A stretch of DNA of 64,000 nt from Gordonia zhenghanii (GTDB lineage Bacteria; Actinomycetota; Actinomycetes; Mycobacteriales; Mycobacteriaceae). The stretch covers positions 281,620 through 345,619 of the forward strand of contig NZ_JAKKOQ010000007.1 in assembly GCF_021738965.1 (NCBI RefSeq). Reading direction: 5' to 3'. Positions 38,127 through 47,099 of this stretch are shown one piece after another. Under the pieces are notes generated by a model. It searched no databases. It was not told the origin of the DNA and worked only from the letters and a program-made list of their open reading frames with translations. The position numbers and the translations under genes are program-made. Each line of letters starts with the position of its first letter. Position 1 is the stretch's first letter.

Positions 38127-40196
38127 GTGACCGAAACGGACCTGCAGACCCCCAAGCGTGCTCGGACCGGGTTGTCGGCGATGCTGCTCCCCGAACTCCG
38201 CGCGCTCGCGGGTGGGCTGGGTATCAAGGGCACGTCGGGCATGCGCAAAGGCGATCTGATCGACGTGATCAGGGCTCACCAGCAGGGTGGGGGACCCCAG
38301 AGCGCTCCGGCGGCCAAGCGAAAAGCAGCACCGGCTAAAGGTGTGGGGGATGCGCGGGCCGACACGGCCAACGCGACTGAGCAGAACTCCTCGCCCGCAG
38401 AAGCCCCGGCTGTGAAGGGCGGCCCGGCGAACGCCGAACCCCAGAAGACCGAACCCCAGAGAACCGAATCCCAGGACACCGCGCCTCAGGCCGATGCACC
38501 GAAGTCACGCGACGCGCACGCCGCAGACAAGCCGGCCGCAGATAAGTCCGCTGCAGACAAGTCCGCCGCAGACACCGGCGGGGACCAGCAGCGCGCGAAC
38601 CGTGACCGCAATCGGAACCGCAATCGCGGCGACCGGGACCGCGGTCAGAACTCGGGCGGTCAGAACTCAGGCGGTCAGAACTCGAACAGCGATAACGACG
38701 GCAACGAGAACGCCACCAAGCAGAGTCACGGCGAAGCCAAGCAGGCCGATCGCGGCGACAAGAACAACGGTGACAAGAACAACGCCGGCAAGAACAACGG
38801 CGAGAAGAACAACCCCGAGAAGAACAACGGGGACAAGTCCCAGGGCGACCGAAATCAGCGCCAGGGCAATCAGAACCAGGGCGGCCAGAACCAGGGCGGG
38901 CGCAACAACCAGAACAACAATGACGACGACGACATGGACGGCAACGGTCGTCGCCGGGGACGTCGCTTCCGCGAGCGTCGTCGTGGACGTGACCGCGGCC
39001 CCGACGGCGGCGGCGAGCCGCAGGTCAACGAGGGCGACACGATCGTCCCCGTCGCGGGCATCCTCGACGTCCTCGACAACTACGCGTTCGTCCGCACGTC
39101 GGGCTACCTGGCCGGGTCGAACGACGTCTACGTGTCCATGAACCTGGTCCGGCGCAACGGATTGCGTCGCGGCGACGCGATCACCGGCGCCGTGAAGGTT
39201 CCGCGTGAAGGCGAAGGCCAAGGCGGTCAAGGCAACCAGCGACAGAAGTTCAACCCGCTGGTCCGCTTGGACACGGTGAACGGCTCCGACGTCGAGGCCG
39301 CGCGTAAACGCCCGGACTTCAACAAGCTGACGCCGCTCTACCCCAACCAGCGTCTGCGTCTGGAGACGACTCCGGACCGCCTGTCGACGCGCGTGATCGA
39401 CCTGATCATGCCGATCGGCAAGGGACAGCGTGCCCTCATCGTCTCGCCGCCGAAGGCCGGTAAGACCACGATCCTGCAGGACATCGCCAACGCGATCTCC
39501 ACCAACAATCCGGAATGTCACCTCATGGTGGTGCTCGTCGACGAGCGTCCGGAAGAGGTCACCGACATGCAGCGGTCGGTGAAGGGCGAGGTCATCGCGT
39601 CGACGTTCGACCGTCCGCCGTCAGATCACACCAGCGTCGCCGAACTCGCCATCGAGCGGGCCAAGCGACTGGTGGAGAGCGGCCAGGACGTCGTCGTCCT
39701 TCTCGACTCGATCACCCGCCTGGGGCGTGCGTACAACAACGCATCGCCTGCATCGGGCCGCATCCTGTCTGGTGGTGTCGACTCGACGGCTCTGTACCCG
39801 CCGAAGCGCTTCCTCGGTGCAGCCCGCAACATCGAGAACGGCGGCTCGCTGACCATCATCGCGTCGGCACTGGTGGAGACCGGTTCGACCGGTGACACCG
39901 TGATCTTCGAAGAGTTCAAGGGCACCGGCAACGCCGAGCTCAAGCTCGACCGCAAGATCTCCGAACGACGCGTCTTCCCGGCCGTCGACCTCAACCTGTC
40001 GAGCACCCGTAAGGACGAGCTGCTGCTGTCGCCCGACGAGTTCGCGATCGTGCACAAGCTGCGCCGCCTGCTCTCGGGCCTCGACTCGCAGGCCGCGATC
40101 GACCTGCTGATCTCGCAGCTCAAGAAGTCGGGCAGCAACGTCGAGTTCCTGATGCAGGTGAGCAAGAACGCTCCCGGCGTCATGAAGGAGAACTAG
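38127..40196 (+). CDS. rho: Transcription termination factor Rho with long Asn-rich disordered insert
   Basis: 689 aa from the GTG at 38127 (AAAGG, 6 nt spacer); an in-frame ATG at 38058 would add 23 residues. N-terminal helix bundle (about 10-45, LPELRALAGGLGIKG). Residues about 50-295 are a low-complexity insert with repeats: three A-A-D-K-S units, three Q-N-S-G-G units, and a run of K-N-N-G-D/E type units at about 210-240, then an Arg-rich patch. The RNA-binding cold-shock-like domain begins at about 300 (EGDTIVPVAGILDVLDN) and the hexameric ATPase follows, with Walker A SPPKAGKTT at about 438 and the R-loop later. It terminates untranslated transcripts. Actinobacterial Rho proteins commonly carry such inserts. 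Confidence 0.95.
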   Translation: MTETDLQTPKRARTGLSAMLLPELRALAGGLGIKGTSGMRKGDLIDVIRAHQQGGGPQSAPAAKRKAAPAKGVGDARADTANATEQNSSPAEAPAVKGGPANAEPQKTEPQRTESQDTAPQADAPKSRDAHAADKPAADKSAADKSAADTGGDQQRANRDRNRNRNRGDRDRGQNSGGQNSGGQNSNSDNDGNENATKQSHGEAKQADRGDKNNGDKNNAGKNNGEKNNPEKNNGDKSQGDRNQRQGNQNQGGQNQGGRNNQNNNDDDDMDGNGRRRGRRFRERRRGRDRGPDGGGEPQVNEGDTIVPVAGILDVLDNYAFVRTSGYLAGSNDVYVSMNLVRRNGLRRGDAITGAVKVPREGEGQGGQGNQRQKFNPLVRLDTVNGSDVEAARKRPDFNKLTPLYPNQRLRLETTPDRLSTRVIDLIMPIGKGQRALIVSPPKAGKTTILQDIANAISTNNPECHLMVVLVDERPEEVTDMQRSVKGEVIASTFDRPPSDHTSVAELAIERAKRLVESGQDVVVLLDSITRLGRAYNNASPASGRILSGGVDSTALYPPKRFLGAARNIENGGSLTIIASALVETGSTGDTVIFEEFKGTGNAELKLDRKISERRVFPAVDLNLSSTRKDELLLSPDEFAIVHKLRRLLSGLDSQAAIDLLISQLKKSGSNVEFLMQVSKNAPGVMKEN

Positions 40197-40204
40197 CCGT
40201 CACT

Positions 40205-40246
40205 GCTGGTCGGGCGGGGATCTCGACTCCGCTCGACCAGCATTTT
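40205..40246 (+). terminator. Terminator after rho built from the dispersed repeat
   Basis: GCTGGTCG (40205-40212) pairs with CGACCAGC (40234-40241) and is followed by ATTTT (40242-40246), 8 nt after the rho stop. The 3' arm is the repeat core. Confidence 0.65.
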
Positions 40247-40304
40247 GGGCTCGACCAGCTTTGGGATCTCGACTCCGCTTGATCAGCGGTGGGGCTCGAC
40301 CAGA
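40205..40304. repeat. Dispersed repeat, copy C
   Basis: Core copies TCTCGACTCCGCTCGACC at 40221 and TCTCGACTCCGCTTGATC at 40267, each followed by a shorter GGCTCGACCAG unit (about 40248 and 40293). Between convergent rho and the reductase gene. Confidence 0.85.
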
Positions 40305-40313
40305 GCTCGTCCG

Positions 40314-41495
40314 TCAGTAGACGTCGCGGAGGTATCGGCCCTCGTTGCGGAGACGATCCAGCTCGGCGCGCGCGGTGTCTTCGTCGACGTCGCCGTACTG
40401 GACGATGATCGACGCCAGCGCGTCCTCCACGTCGCCTGCCATGCGATCGGCGTCGCCGCAGACGTAGACCACGGCTCCGTCACGCAGCCAGGTGTAGAGC
40501 TCCTCGCCGTGGCCGCCCATCAGGTGGCTCACGTACTCCTTGTGCTCCTGCTCGCGGGAGAACGCGACGTCGAGGCGGTCGAGGCTGCCGTTGGCGTGCA
40601 GGTCGAGCAACTCGTCGCGGTAGAGGAAATCGTGGTCGCGGTTGCGCGCTCCGTGGAACAGCCAGTTCCGGCCGGAGCCCTCGCCGCCCGCACGTTCGTG
40701 GACGAAAGCGCGGAACGGTGCGACGCCGGTGCCCGGGCCGATCATGATGATGTCGGTGTCGGGCTCGGGGAGGCGGAACGACTTGTTCGGCGTCACGTAG
40801 ATGCCGACGGTGTCGCCCGGGGCGACCCGGTCGGCGAGATACGCCGACGCCGCGCCGTGCCGATCCCGTCCATCGCCCCACTCGTCGGTGGCGAAATACC
40901 GAACCGTGGCAGGCGTGAGGTGCAGAGTGCCGCCATGGACGGTCGGCGACGACGAGATCGAATACGTGCGCGCGGTGAGAGGCTTCAACTCAGCGAGAAA
41001 GGCCTCCGGCGTCGGATGCCATTCGTCGTCGAGGTTGAGCAGGTCGAGGACGTCGCGTCCGCGGGCCCAGGCGTCGAGCGCGGCGCGCTCACCCGCCAGC
41101 ATCGTGCGGACCTCGGCGTTGCCCCGAGCGTTGGCGAGGTGGTCGAGCAGATACGGGGAGACTGAGGTGATCTCGAAGCCGTGCGTCAATGCTTGGAGGA
41201 GGGTCCGGTCGCCTTTGCGATCGGTGATGACGGTGTCGCCGGGCACCCCGAGGCGATCGATGATCGCGCCGACGAGTGCCGGTTCGTTGGCCGGCGTCAC
41301 GTTCACCGCATCGCCTGGCAAGTACTCCAGACCCGATCCGTCGATGTCCAGGACGAGGTGTCGGACTTCCTTGGTGCTCTCGGGCGCGGTCAGAAGCGAG
41401 TTCTCGATGACGGTCGCCGGAAACGGGTTGCGTCGTGACCACCGGGGACGCTTCGCTGCGCGGGCCGGCTTGTCGATCCAGGTGCCTTCGGTCAT
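40314..41495 (-). CDS. CysJ-like FAD/NADPH reductase without flavodoxin domain
   Basis: 393 aa. It matches the C-terminal FNR-type half of sulfite reductase flavoprotein: a connecting helical domain, FAD-binding RTYSISSSP, NADPH-binding GPGTGVAPFRAFVHER, VYVCGDADRMAGDVEDAL, and the C-terminal aromatic end RYLRDVY (terminal Tyr stacks on FAD in this family). The N-terminal FMN/flavodoxin domain of CysJ is absent, so the electron acceptor must be a separate protein. It could serve a sulfite reductase or another redox partner. Inserted between rho and rpmE, which are adjacent in M. tuberculosis. Convergent with rho. Confidence 0.82.
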   Translation of the reverse strand: MTEGTWIDKPARAAKRPRWSRRNPFPATVIENSLLTAPESTKEVRHLVLDIDGSGLEYLPGDAVNVTPANEPALVGAIIDRLGVPGDTVITDRKGDRTLLQALTHGFEITSVSPYLLDHLANARGNAEVRTMLAGERAALDAWARGRDVLDLLNLDDEWHPTPEAFLAELKPLTARTYSISSSPTVHGGTLHLTPATVRYFATDEWGDGRDRHGAASAYLADRVAPGDTVGIYVTPNKSFRLPEPDTDIIMIGPGTGVAPFRAFVHERAGGEGSGRNWLFHGARNRDHDFLYRDELLDLHANGSLDRLDVAFSREQEHKEYVSHLMGGHGEELYTWLRDGAVVYVCGDADRMAGDVEDALASIIVQYGDVDEDTARAELDRLRNEGRYLRDVY

Positions 41496-41662
41496 GACTT
41501 CTAGGTTAGGCCCGCCAAACCTGGACTGCGAAACCTGGCCACCGCTGCGCGGATTCGCCCCGAGAGCACCAGGTATGGAATAATCGATCGGTCAGTCCGG
41601 TTCCGGTTCACACCGCAGCATTTCGCCCGGTGACCCGGCGACCACTTTTGAAAGGGACGAAA

Positions 41663-41875
41663 ATGAAGCAGGGTATCCACCCCGATTACGAGGTGACTGT
41701 CGTCAACTGCGGTTGCGGCAACGAGTTCACCACCCGCAGCACCGCAAAGGGCGGCCACATCACGGTGGAAGTCTGCTCGCAGTGCCACCCGTTCTACACC
41801 GGCAAGCAGAAGATCCTCGACACCGGTGGTCGTGTGGCTCGCTTCGAGAAGCGTTACGGCAAGCGCGCCAAGTAG
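41663..41875 (+). CDS. rpmE: 50S ribosomal protein L31 (zinc-binding C+ type)
   Basis: 70 aa from the ATG at 41663, with AAAGGGA 7 nt upstream. It starts [22 protein letters not shown] and contains [12 protein letters not shown]. The Cys-x-Cys and Cys-x-x-Cys pairs are the zinc ligands, so this is the C+ paralogue that is replaced by a C- form under zinc starvation in many actinobacteria. A ribosomal large-subunit protein at the subunit interface. Followed by a strong terminator. Confidence 0.96.
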   Translation: MKQGIHPDYEVTVVNCGCGNEFTTRSTAKGGHITVEVCSQCHPFYTGKQKILDTGGRVARFEKRYGKRAK

Positions 41876-41883
41876 CTCGCCTT

Positions 41884-41936
41884 CGACGCCCGGCTCGAGA
41901 TCGTTCGCGATCTCAGGTCGGGCGTCGTTCGTTTTT
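41884..41936 (+). terminator. Intrinsic terminator after rpmE
   Basis: CGACGCCCG (41884-41892) pairs with CGGGCGTCG (41919-41927), inner GAGATCG (41897-41903) with CGATCTC (41908-41914), followed by TTTTT at 41932-41936. The clearest Rho-independent terminator in the window. Confidence 0.92.
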
Positions 41937-42002
41937 CCTACCGGTAGAAGCATGACGGCACCAGACTCCAGACGGGGAGTGCCAGATAGGGAGTGACCGA
42001 CG

Positions 42003-43076
42003 GTGACCACGCACGGACCGTCCGCGATCGACGACATCCTCGCCGAGCACGCAGGACTCGAGCAGCAACTGTCCGATCCCTCCCTGCACGACGATCCGGC
42101 GGAAGCCCGCCGCGTCGGCAAACGATTCGCCGAACTGGCGCCCGTGATGGCCGCTCACACCAAGCTCACCGCGGTGCGCGACGACCTCACCGCAGCGCGT
42201 GAACTCGCCGAAGTCGAACCTGAGTTCGCCGAAGAGATTCCCGCGTTGGAGGCCAGCGAGGCCGAGCTGGACGCACTGCTGACCGACCTGCTGGCCCCGC
42301 GAGACCCGCACGACTCCGATGACGTGGTTCTGGAGGTCAAGTCCGGAGCCGGAGGCGAGGAGTCGGCGTTGTTCGCGTCCGACCTCGTCCGCATGTACCT
42401 CAAGTTCTGCGAACGTCAGGGCTGGAAGACGACGGTTCTCGGCGTCACCGAGTCCGACCTCGGCGGCTACAAAGAAGCGACGCTCGCGATCAAAGCTCGC
42501 GAGTCCGTGCGCGACGGCGTTTGGTCCAAGCTCAAGTTCGAGGGCGGCGTCCACCGCGTCCAGCGGGTGCCCGTCACCGAGTCGCAGGGGCGCATCCACA
42601 CTTCTGCGGCCGGTGTCCTCGTGTATCCGGAGCCCGACGAGGTGGAGCAGATCCACATCGACGAATCGGATCTGCGCGTCGACGTCTACCGAAGCTCCGG
42701 CAAGGGCGGACAGGGTGTCAACACGACCGACTCCGCGGTCCGTCTGACGCACCTGCCGACTGGCATCGTCGTGACCTGCCAGAACGAGCGGTCCCAGTTG
42801 CAGAACAAGGCGCGCGCCATGCAGGTCCTGGCGGCCCGACTCCAGGCTGCGGCCGAGGAGGAAGCCGCTGCCGAAGCCGCGGCAGGCCGCGCGGCGCAGA
42901 TCCGCACCGTCGACCGCTCCGAGCGGATCCGTACGTACAACTGGCCGGAGAACCGGATCACCGACCACCGCATCGGCTACAAGGCGAACAATCTCGATGC
43001 CGTGCTGAACGGCGAGATGGATGCCTTGATCGGCGCCCTCGTCGACGCCGACAAGCAGGCACGACTTCAGCAGTGA
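42003..43076 (+). CDS. prfA: Peptide chain release factor 1
   Basis: 357 aa, normal length, GTG start. The GGQ motif that triggers peptide release is in [17 protein letters not shown] near residue 235. The PAT-type stop-codon recognition loop appears as [18 protein letters not shown]1 reads UAA and UAG. The neighbouring prmC methylates the GGQ glutamine. The two genes overlap (GTGA). Confidence 0.96.
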   Translation: MTTHGPSAIDDILAEHAGLEQQLSDPSLHDDPAEARRVGKRFAELAPVMAAHTKLTAVRDDLTAARELAEVEPEFAEEIPALEASEAELDALLTDLLAPRDPHDSDDVVLEVKSGAGGEESALFASDLVRMYLKFCERQGWKTTVLGVTESDLGGYKEATLAIKARESVRDGVWSKLKFEGGVHRVQRVPVTESQGRIHTSAAGVLVYPEPDEVEQIHIDESDLRVDVYRSSGKGGQGVNTTDSAVRLTHLPTGIVVTCQNERSQLQNKARAMQVLAARLQAAAEEEAAAEAAAGRAAQIRTVDRSERIRTYNWPENRITDHRIGYKANNLDAVLNGEMDALIGALVDADKQARLQQ

Positions 43077-44017
43077 GGACCGCCGACACGCTGCGGCGCG
43101 ACGGCGCTCGGACCCTTCAGGCCGCCGGGGTCGAATCGGCGGGCCACGATGCGGCAGAACTCCTCGCACACGTGCTCGATGTCGAACCAGGACGTCTCCT
43201 GCTCGTCGACGAGGTGAGCGACGCCGATACCGCGCGCTTCAACACAGCACTGGATCGCCGTGCTGCCCGGGAACCGTTGCAGCACATCACTGGTCGGGCC
43301 TGGTTCGACGGGATCGAACTCGCCGTCGGGCCCGGCGTGTTCGTGCCGCGTCCGGAGTCGGAGCTGATCGCGGAATGGGTGTCCAGTCTTCGGGTCTCGA
43401 CTCCGCTCGACCAGCGGTTGGGAACTCCGCTCGACCAGCGGTTGGGAACTCCGCAGGGAGCGCCGCTTCGCGTCGCCGATCTCTGCTCGGGGAGCGGGGC
43501 GCTCGCGCTCGCGATCGCGCGGCGCCTTCCCGATGCTGAGGTCACGGCCGTGGAGATCTCGGACACCGCGGTGGAGTACTTGCGACGCAACGCGGCAGGC
43601 ACCGACGTGACCGTGCTTGCGGGCGATGTGACCGACCTCGCGGCGATGGCTCAGGCACTGGGGACATGCGACGTGATCGTCGCCAATCCGCCGTACGTCC
43701 CGGCCGCGTCGCCGGTGTCGGCGGAAGTGCGCCACGACCCCGCCGAAGCCGTCTTCTCCGGGGACACCGGGATGGACGTGATCGCCGCGATGATCCCGAT
43801 CGTCGCCGATGCGCTCGCGCCCGGCGGACACTTCGCTGTGGAGCACGACGACGAGACCTCGGCGGCCGTGGTCGACGCATTGACGGCAGACGGGCGGTTT
43901 CACACCGTCGTCGCGCACACCGATCTCGCCGACCGACCTAGATTCGTGACGGCGGTCCGATCCGGCGGCAACGTCGGAGCCGCCGACCACTCCGACCGTG
44001 CAAGGATGGAACCGTGA
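43073..44017 (+). CDS. prmC: Release factor glutamine methyltransferase, with repeat-derived insert
   Basis: 314 aa from the GTG at 43073, which overlaps the prfA stop. An N-terminal helical domain (1-75) is followed by a SAM-dependent methylase: [16 protein letters not shown] loop [14 protein letters not shown], and catalytic NPPYVP near residue 205. It methylates the GGQ Gln of RF1/RF2. Residues about 108-128, between [11 protein letters not shown] and the SAM loop, are two and a half tandem copies of a TPLDQRLG peptide encoded by the dispersed repeat, inserted in frame. The family normally has a short linker here. No motif is interrupted, so the enzyme is probably active. Confidence 0.93.
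   Translation: MRTADTLRRDGARTLQAAGVESAGHDAAELLAHVLDVEPGRLLLVDEVSDADTARFNTALDRRAAREPLQHITGRAWFDGIELAVGPGVFVPRPESELIAEWVSSLRVSTPLDQRLGTPLDQRLGTPQGAPLRVADLCSGSGALALAIARRLPDAEVTAVEISDTAVEYLRRNAAGTDVTVLAGDVTDLAAMAQALGTCDVIVANPPYVPAASPVSAEVRHDPAEAVFSGDTGMDVIAAMIPIVADALAPGGHFAVEHDDETSAAVVDALTADGRFHTVVAHTDLADRPRFVTAVRSGGNVGAADHSDRARMEP
43392..43457 (+). repeat. Dispersed repeat, copy D, inside prmC
   Basis: The core TCTCGACTCCGCTCGACC starts at 43395. A 24-bp unit (43401-43424) is repeated exactly at 43425-43448, with 9 bp of a third unit to 43457. Both units are multiples of 3, so the reading frame is kept. Confidence 0.92.
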
Positions 44018-44673
44018 GTGTCGTCTTCGATTGCAGTGATCCCGCCGCCCGTTCTGCAGGCCGTAACGCCGCCGTCGGCGCGGCCCGCGGGGGACGTCTC
44101 GTCGTGCTCCCGACGGACACCGTGTACGGCATCGGCTGCGATGCGTTCGACAGCGAAGCGGTCTCGTCATTGTTGGAAGCCAAGGGGCGTGGCCGCGACA
44201 TGCCGGTGCCGGTCGTCGTCGGTTCGTGGCACACCATCGACGGTCTCGTCCGGTCGGTGTCGGTGCAGGCTCGCGAACTGACGCAGGCGTTCTGGCCGGG
44301 AGGCTTGAGCATCGTCGTCGAACAGGCCCCGTCGTTGGCGTGGGACCTCGGCGACGCTGCGGGCACCGTGATGCTGCGGATGCCGCTGCATCCGGTCGCC
44401 ATCGAGGTCTTGCGCGAGGTGGGGCCGATGGCGTTGTCGAGCGCGAACGTCTCCGGCCGACCGCCTGCGACCAGTGTCGCGCAGGCTCAGGAGCAGTTGG
44501 GCGATCGTGTGTCGGTCTACCTCGACGGCGGACCTGCGGCGAAGGCCGTGCCGTCGACGATCGTCGACCTGTCCGGAGAGGTCCCGCGCATCCTCCGTGA
44601 AGGCGCGATCACCGCCGCCGAGATCGGTGAGGTCCTCGACATGGACCCTACGGAACTGGTGGCGCAGCAGTGA
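44014..44673 (+). CDS. sua5: L-threonylcarbamoyladenylate synthase (Sua5/YrdC)
   Basis: 219 aa, GTG start overlapping the prmC stop by 4 nt. YrdC-fold motifs: GGRLVVLPTDTVYGIGCDAF, a KxR-type segment EAKGRGRDMPVPV, ALSSANVSGRPPATS and a C-terminal STIVDLSGE. It makes threonylcarbamoyl-AMP for the t6A37 modification of tRNAs that read ANN codons. Short form without the Sua5 C-terminal domain. Cotranscribed with prfA-prmC as in mycobacteria. Confidence 0.92.
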   Translation: MSVVFDCSDPAARSAGRNAAVGAARGGRLVVLPTDTVYGIGCDAFDSEAVSSLLEAKGRGRDMPVPVVVGSWHTIDGLVRSVSVQARELTQAFWPGGLSIVVEQAPSLAWDLGDAAGTVMLRMPLHPVAIEVLREVGPMALSSANVSGRPPATSVAQAQEQLGDRVSVYLDGGPAAKAVPSTIVDLSGEVPRILREGAITAAEIGEVLDMDPTELVAQQ

Positions 44674-45893
44674 CGGGGCCGCTCGACGCGGTCGATCCGC
44701 AGATCAGCGCGTTGATCGCGCGGGAGTCGCGACGTCGTGAACAGACTCTGCAACTTCTGGCGGCCGAGACGATTGCCTCGCCCGCAGTCCGTGCAGCCGT
44801 CGGCTCACCGCTGGCGGACAAGTACGCCGAAGGGTATCCGGGACACCGGTACCACGGTGGCTCCGAAGTGGTCGACGAGGTGGAGCGACTCGCCGTGCAG
44901 CGGGCGCATACCCTGTTCGGCGCGGACTATGTGAACGTGCAGCCGTTGTCGTGGGGTCTCGCCAACTTCGCCGTGTACGCGGCGTTCGCCCAACCGGGCG
45001 ACCAAGTGCTGTCCTTGAGTCTGCGACACGGCGGGCACCAGTCCCACGGATCTCGCGCCAACTGGTCCGGTCGGTGGTTCAGCGTCGTCAACTACGAGGT
45101 GCGCCGGGACACCGAGCGGATCGACTACGACCGCGTGCGCGATCTGGCGTTGATCCATCGTCCGCGAATTCTGGTCGCAGGCGGGACCTCGTATGCGCGA
45201 AGCTGGGACTTCGCCGCGATGCGGACGATCGCCGACGAGGCAGGGTGCGTCCTGTGGGTCGACGGCGCCCACTTGATCGGCCTGGCCGCAGGCGGCGTCC
45301 TCGAGTCGCCGGTCCCGTACGCCGACGTCGTGTCGGTCGCGACCAACAAGGTGATGCGCGGACCGCGCGGCGGGCTGCTGTTGGCGCGCGCCGAGCACGC
45401 CGAGTCCCTCGGCCGAGCCGTGTATCCGTTCCTGCAGGGTGCGCCCGCGATGCACTCGATCGCTGCCAAGGCCGTCGCCTTCGCCGAGTCGACGACCGAC
45501 GAATACCACCAGTACACACGGAACGTCGCCGACACCGCGACGGCGTTGGCCTCGGGTTTCGCCGACGCAGGCCTGCACGTCGTCGGCGGCGGCACCGACA
45601 CTCACATCGGAATCGTCGACGTCAGCCCGCTCGGGGTGACCGGCCGCGAAGCCGCCCGACGACTGGCCTCGGCGGGGATCGTCGTCGACAAGGCGATCAC
45701 CCCGTTCGATCCGGCCCCCGTGTCCGAGGGGTCCGCGATCCGCTTCGGCACGGCAGCCGCGACCGCAGGCGGCGTCATGCCGTCGAGTGCGCCGCACATC
45801 GTCGATCTGATGGTGCAAGCGATGACGACCACCGACGAACGACGCCACGCCGGGATCGCCGAGTCCGTCGCGCGACTGGGAGGAGCCGAGTGA
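44670..45893 (+). CDS. Divergent serine hydroxymethyltransferase-like PLP enzyme
   Basis: 407 aa, GTG start overlapping sua5 by 4 nt. The fold-type I sequence follows SHMT throughout: YAEGYPGHRYHGG at 52-64, HQSHGSRANWSGRW, VAGGTSYARSWDF, and a PLP lysine at 227. Several SHMT signatures are altered: the THK before the PLP Lys reads TNK (225-227), the DMAH motif reads DGAH (198-201), and the PHSGSQAN loop reads PLSWGLAN (92-99). It is therefore unlikely to be the main GlyA and may act on another amino acid or lack folate dependence. It lies between sua5 and wecA, genes that are adjacent in M. tuberculosis. Overlaps wecA by 4 nt, so it is made together with them. Confidence 0.82.
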   Translation: MTGPLDAVDPQISALIARESRRREQTLQLLAAETIASPAVRAAVGSPLADKYAEGYPGHRYHGGSEVVDEVERLAVQRAHTLFGADYVNVQPLSWGLANFAVYAAFAQPGDQVLSLSLRHGGHQSHGSRANWSGRWFSVVNYEVRRDTERIDYDRVRDLALIHRPRILVAGGTSYARSWDFAAMRTIADEAGCVLWVDGAHLIGLAAGGVLESPVPYADVVSVATNKVMRGPRGGLLLARAEHAESLGRAVYPFLQGAPAMHSIAAKAVAFAESTTDEYHQYTRNVADTATALASGFADAGLHVVGGGTDTHIGIVDVSPLGVTGREAARRLASAGIVVDKAITPFDPAPVSEGSAIRFGTAAATAGGVMPSSAPHIVDLMVQAMTTTDERRHAGIAESVARLGGAE

Positions 45894-47050
45894 TCCCACT
45901 CGCTCTCGATGTCGGTGATGGGGGAGCAGGTGTTCCCCTTCGCGAGTTGGCGCTCGTCGGTCTGACGGCAGCCGGGGTGACCTACCTCATCACCTCCCTC
46001 GTGCGCGTGTTCGCCGTCAAAGCCGGCGCCGTCGCCATCCCGCGTGAACGCGACGTCCACGTGATCCCGACGCCGCGACTCGGTGGCGTCGGCATGTACA
46101 TCGGTGTGGTGTGCGCGGTCGGGCTCGCCGCGCAGCTTCCGGCATTGAACCGTGGCTTCGCCTACACGAACGACATGCTCGCCGTGCTGACGGCCGGACT
46201 CGTCATCGTCCTGGTCGGCATCATCGATGACCGGTGGGGACTCGACGCCCTCACTAAGTTCGTCGGACAGCTGACCGCGGCAGGCGTCCTGGTGATCATG
46301 GGTCTGTCTTGGTACCTGCTGTACGTTCCGTTCGGCGACATCGGGACCGTCGTTCTCGATCCACTGCAGTCCGGCCTGCTGACCGTGGCGATCACGGTGA
46401 CCACGATCAACGCGATGAACTTCGTCGACGGCCTCGACGGTCTCGCCGCTGGCCTCGGCCTGATCGCGGCCGCAGCGATCTGCCTGTTCTCCCTCGGTCT
46501 GCTCGCCGACCAGGGCGGCGACGTCAGCTACTACCCGCCCGCATTGATCACGGCAGCACTCGCCGGAGCCTGCCTGGGCTTCCTGCCCCACAACTTCTCG
46601 CCTGCCCGCATCTTCATGGGCGACTCGGGCGCGATGCTCATCGGCCTGATGCTCGCGGCAGCGTCGACGAGTGCCTCGGGTCGGGTGGCTCGGAGCGCGT
46701 ACGGCCCGGCCGACATGTTCACGTTGCTCTCGCCGCTGATCTTGGTGGCCGCCGTGATGTTCATCCCGATGCTCGACATGATCATGGCCGTCATCCGCCG
46801 GACCCGCGCCGGCGTCGGCTTCTACACGCCGGACAAGATGCACCTGCATCACCGACTCCTGGAGATCGGCCACACCCAGCGTCGCGTCGCGATGGTCATC
46901 TACCTCTGGGTCGGACTCCTGGCGTTCGCGGTGGCCTCGTCGACGCTGGTGTCGCCGGCCATCGTGATGCCGATCTTCTGTGCAGGCGTCGTCGTCGCCC
47001 TCATCGCGACCTTCGCGCCGCGCCTACGACGGCGGTTCGTCTCGCGGTAG
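45890..47050 (+). CDS. wecA: Polyprenyl-phosphate N-acetylglucosaminyl-1-phosphate transferase (WecA/Rfe)
   Basis: 386 aa from the GTG at 45890 (GGGAGGAG upstream). An integral membrane protein with about 11 helices. Family motifs: VGIIDDRWGLD, NAMNFVDGLDGLAAG, FMGDSGAMLIG and the His-rich MHLHHRLLEIGHTQ loop. It transfers GlcNAc-1-phosphate to decaprenyl phosphate, starting the linker that joins arabinogalactan to peptidoglycan in mycolic-acid bacteria. Matches Rv1302. Last gene of the prfA-prmC-sua5 run. Confidence 0.93.
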   Translation: MIPLALDVGDGGAGVPLRELALVGLTAAGVTYLITSLVRVFAVKAGAVAIPRERDVHVIPTPRLGGVGMYIGVVCAVGLAAQLPALNRGFAYTNDMLAVLTAGLVIVLVGIIDDRWGLDALTKFVGQLTAAGVLVIMGLSWYLLYVPFGDIGTVVLDPLQSGLLTVAITVTTINAMNFVDGLDGLAAGLGLIAAAAICLFSLGLLADQGGDVSYYPPALITAALAGACLGFLPHNFSPARIFMGDSGAMLIGLMLAAASTSASGRVARSAYGPADMFTLLSPLILVAAVMFIPMLDMIMAVIRRTRAGVGFYTPDKMHLHHRLLEIGHTQRRVAMVIYLWVGLLAFAVASSTLVSPAIVMPIFCAGVVVALIATFAPRLRRRFVSR

Positions 47051-47099
47051 TCGGGGCTGCAGTTCGCTCGAAGGGACTATTCCTCGCTAGCCTTGTCGC

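Noticed and set aside
43392..43457. Frameshift or pseudogene in prmC
   Set aside because: The insert is a multiple of three and all catalytic motifs downstream are in frame.
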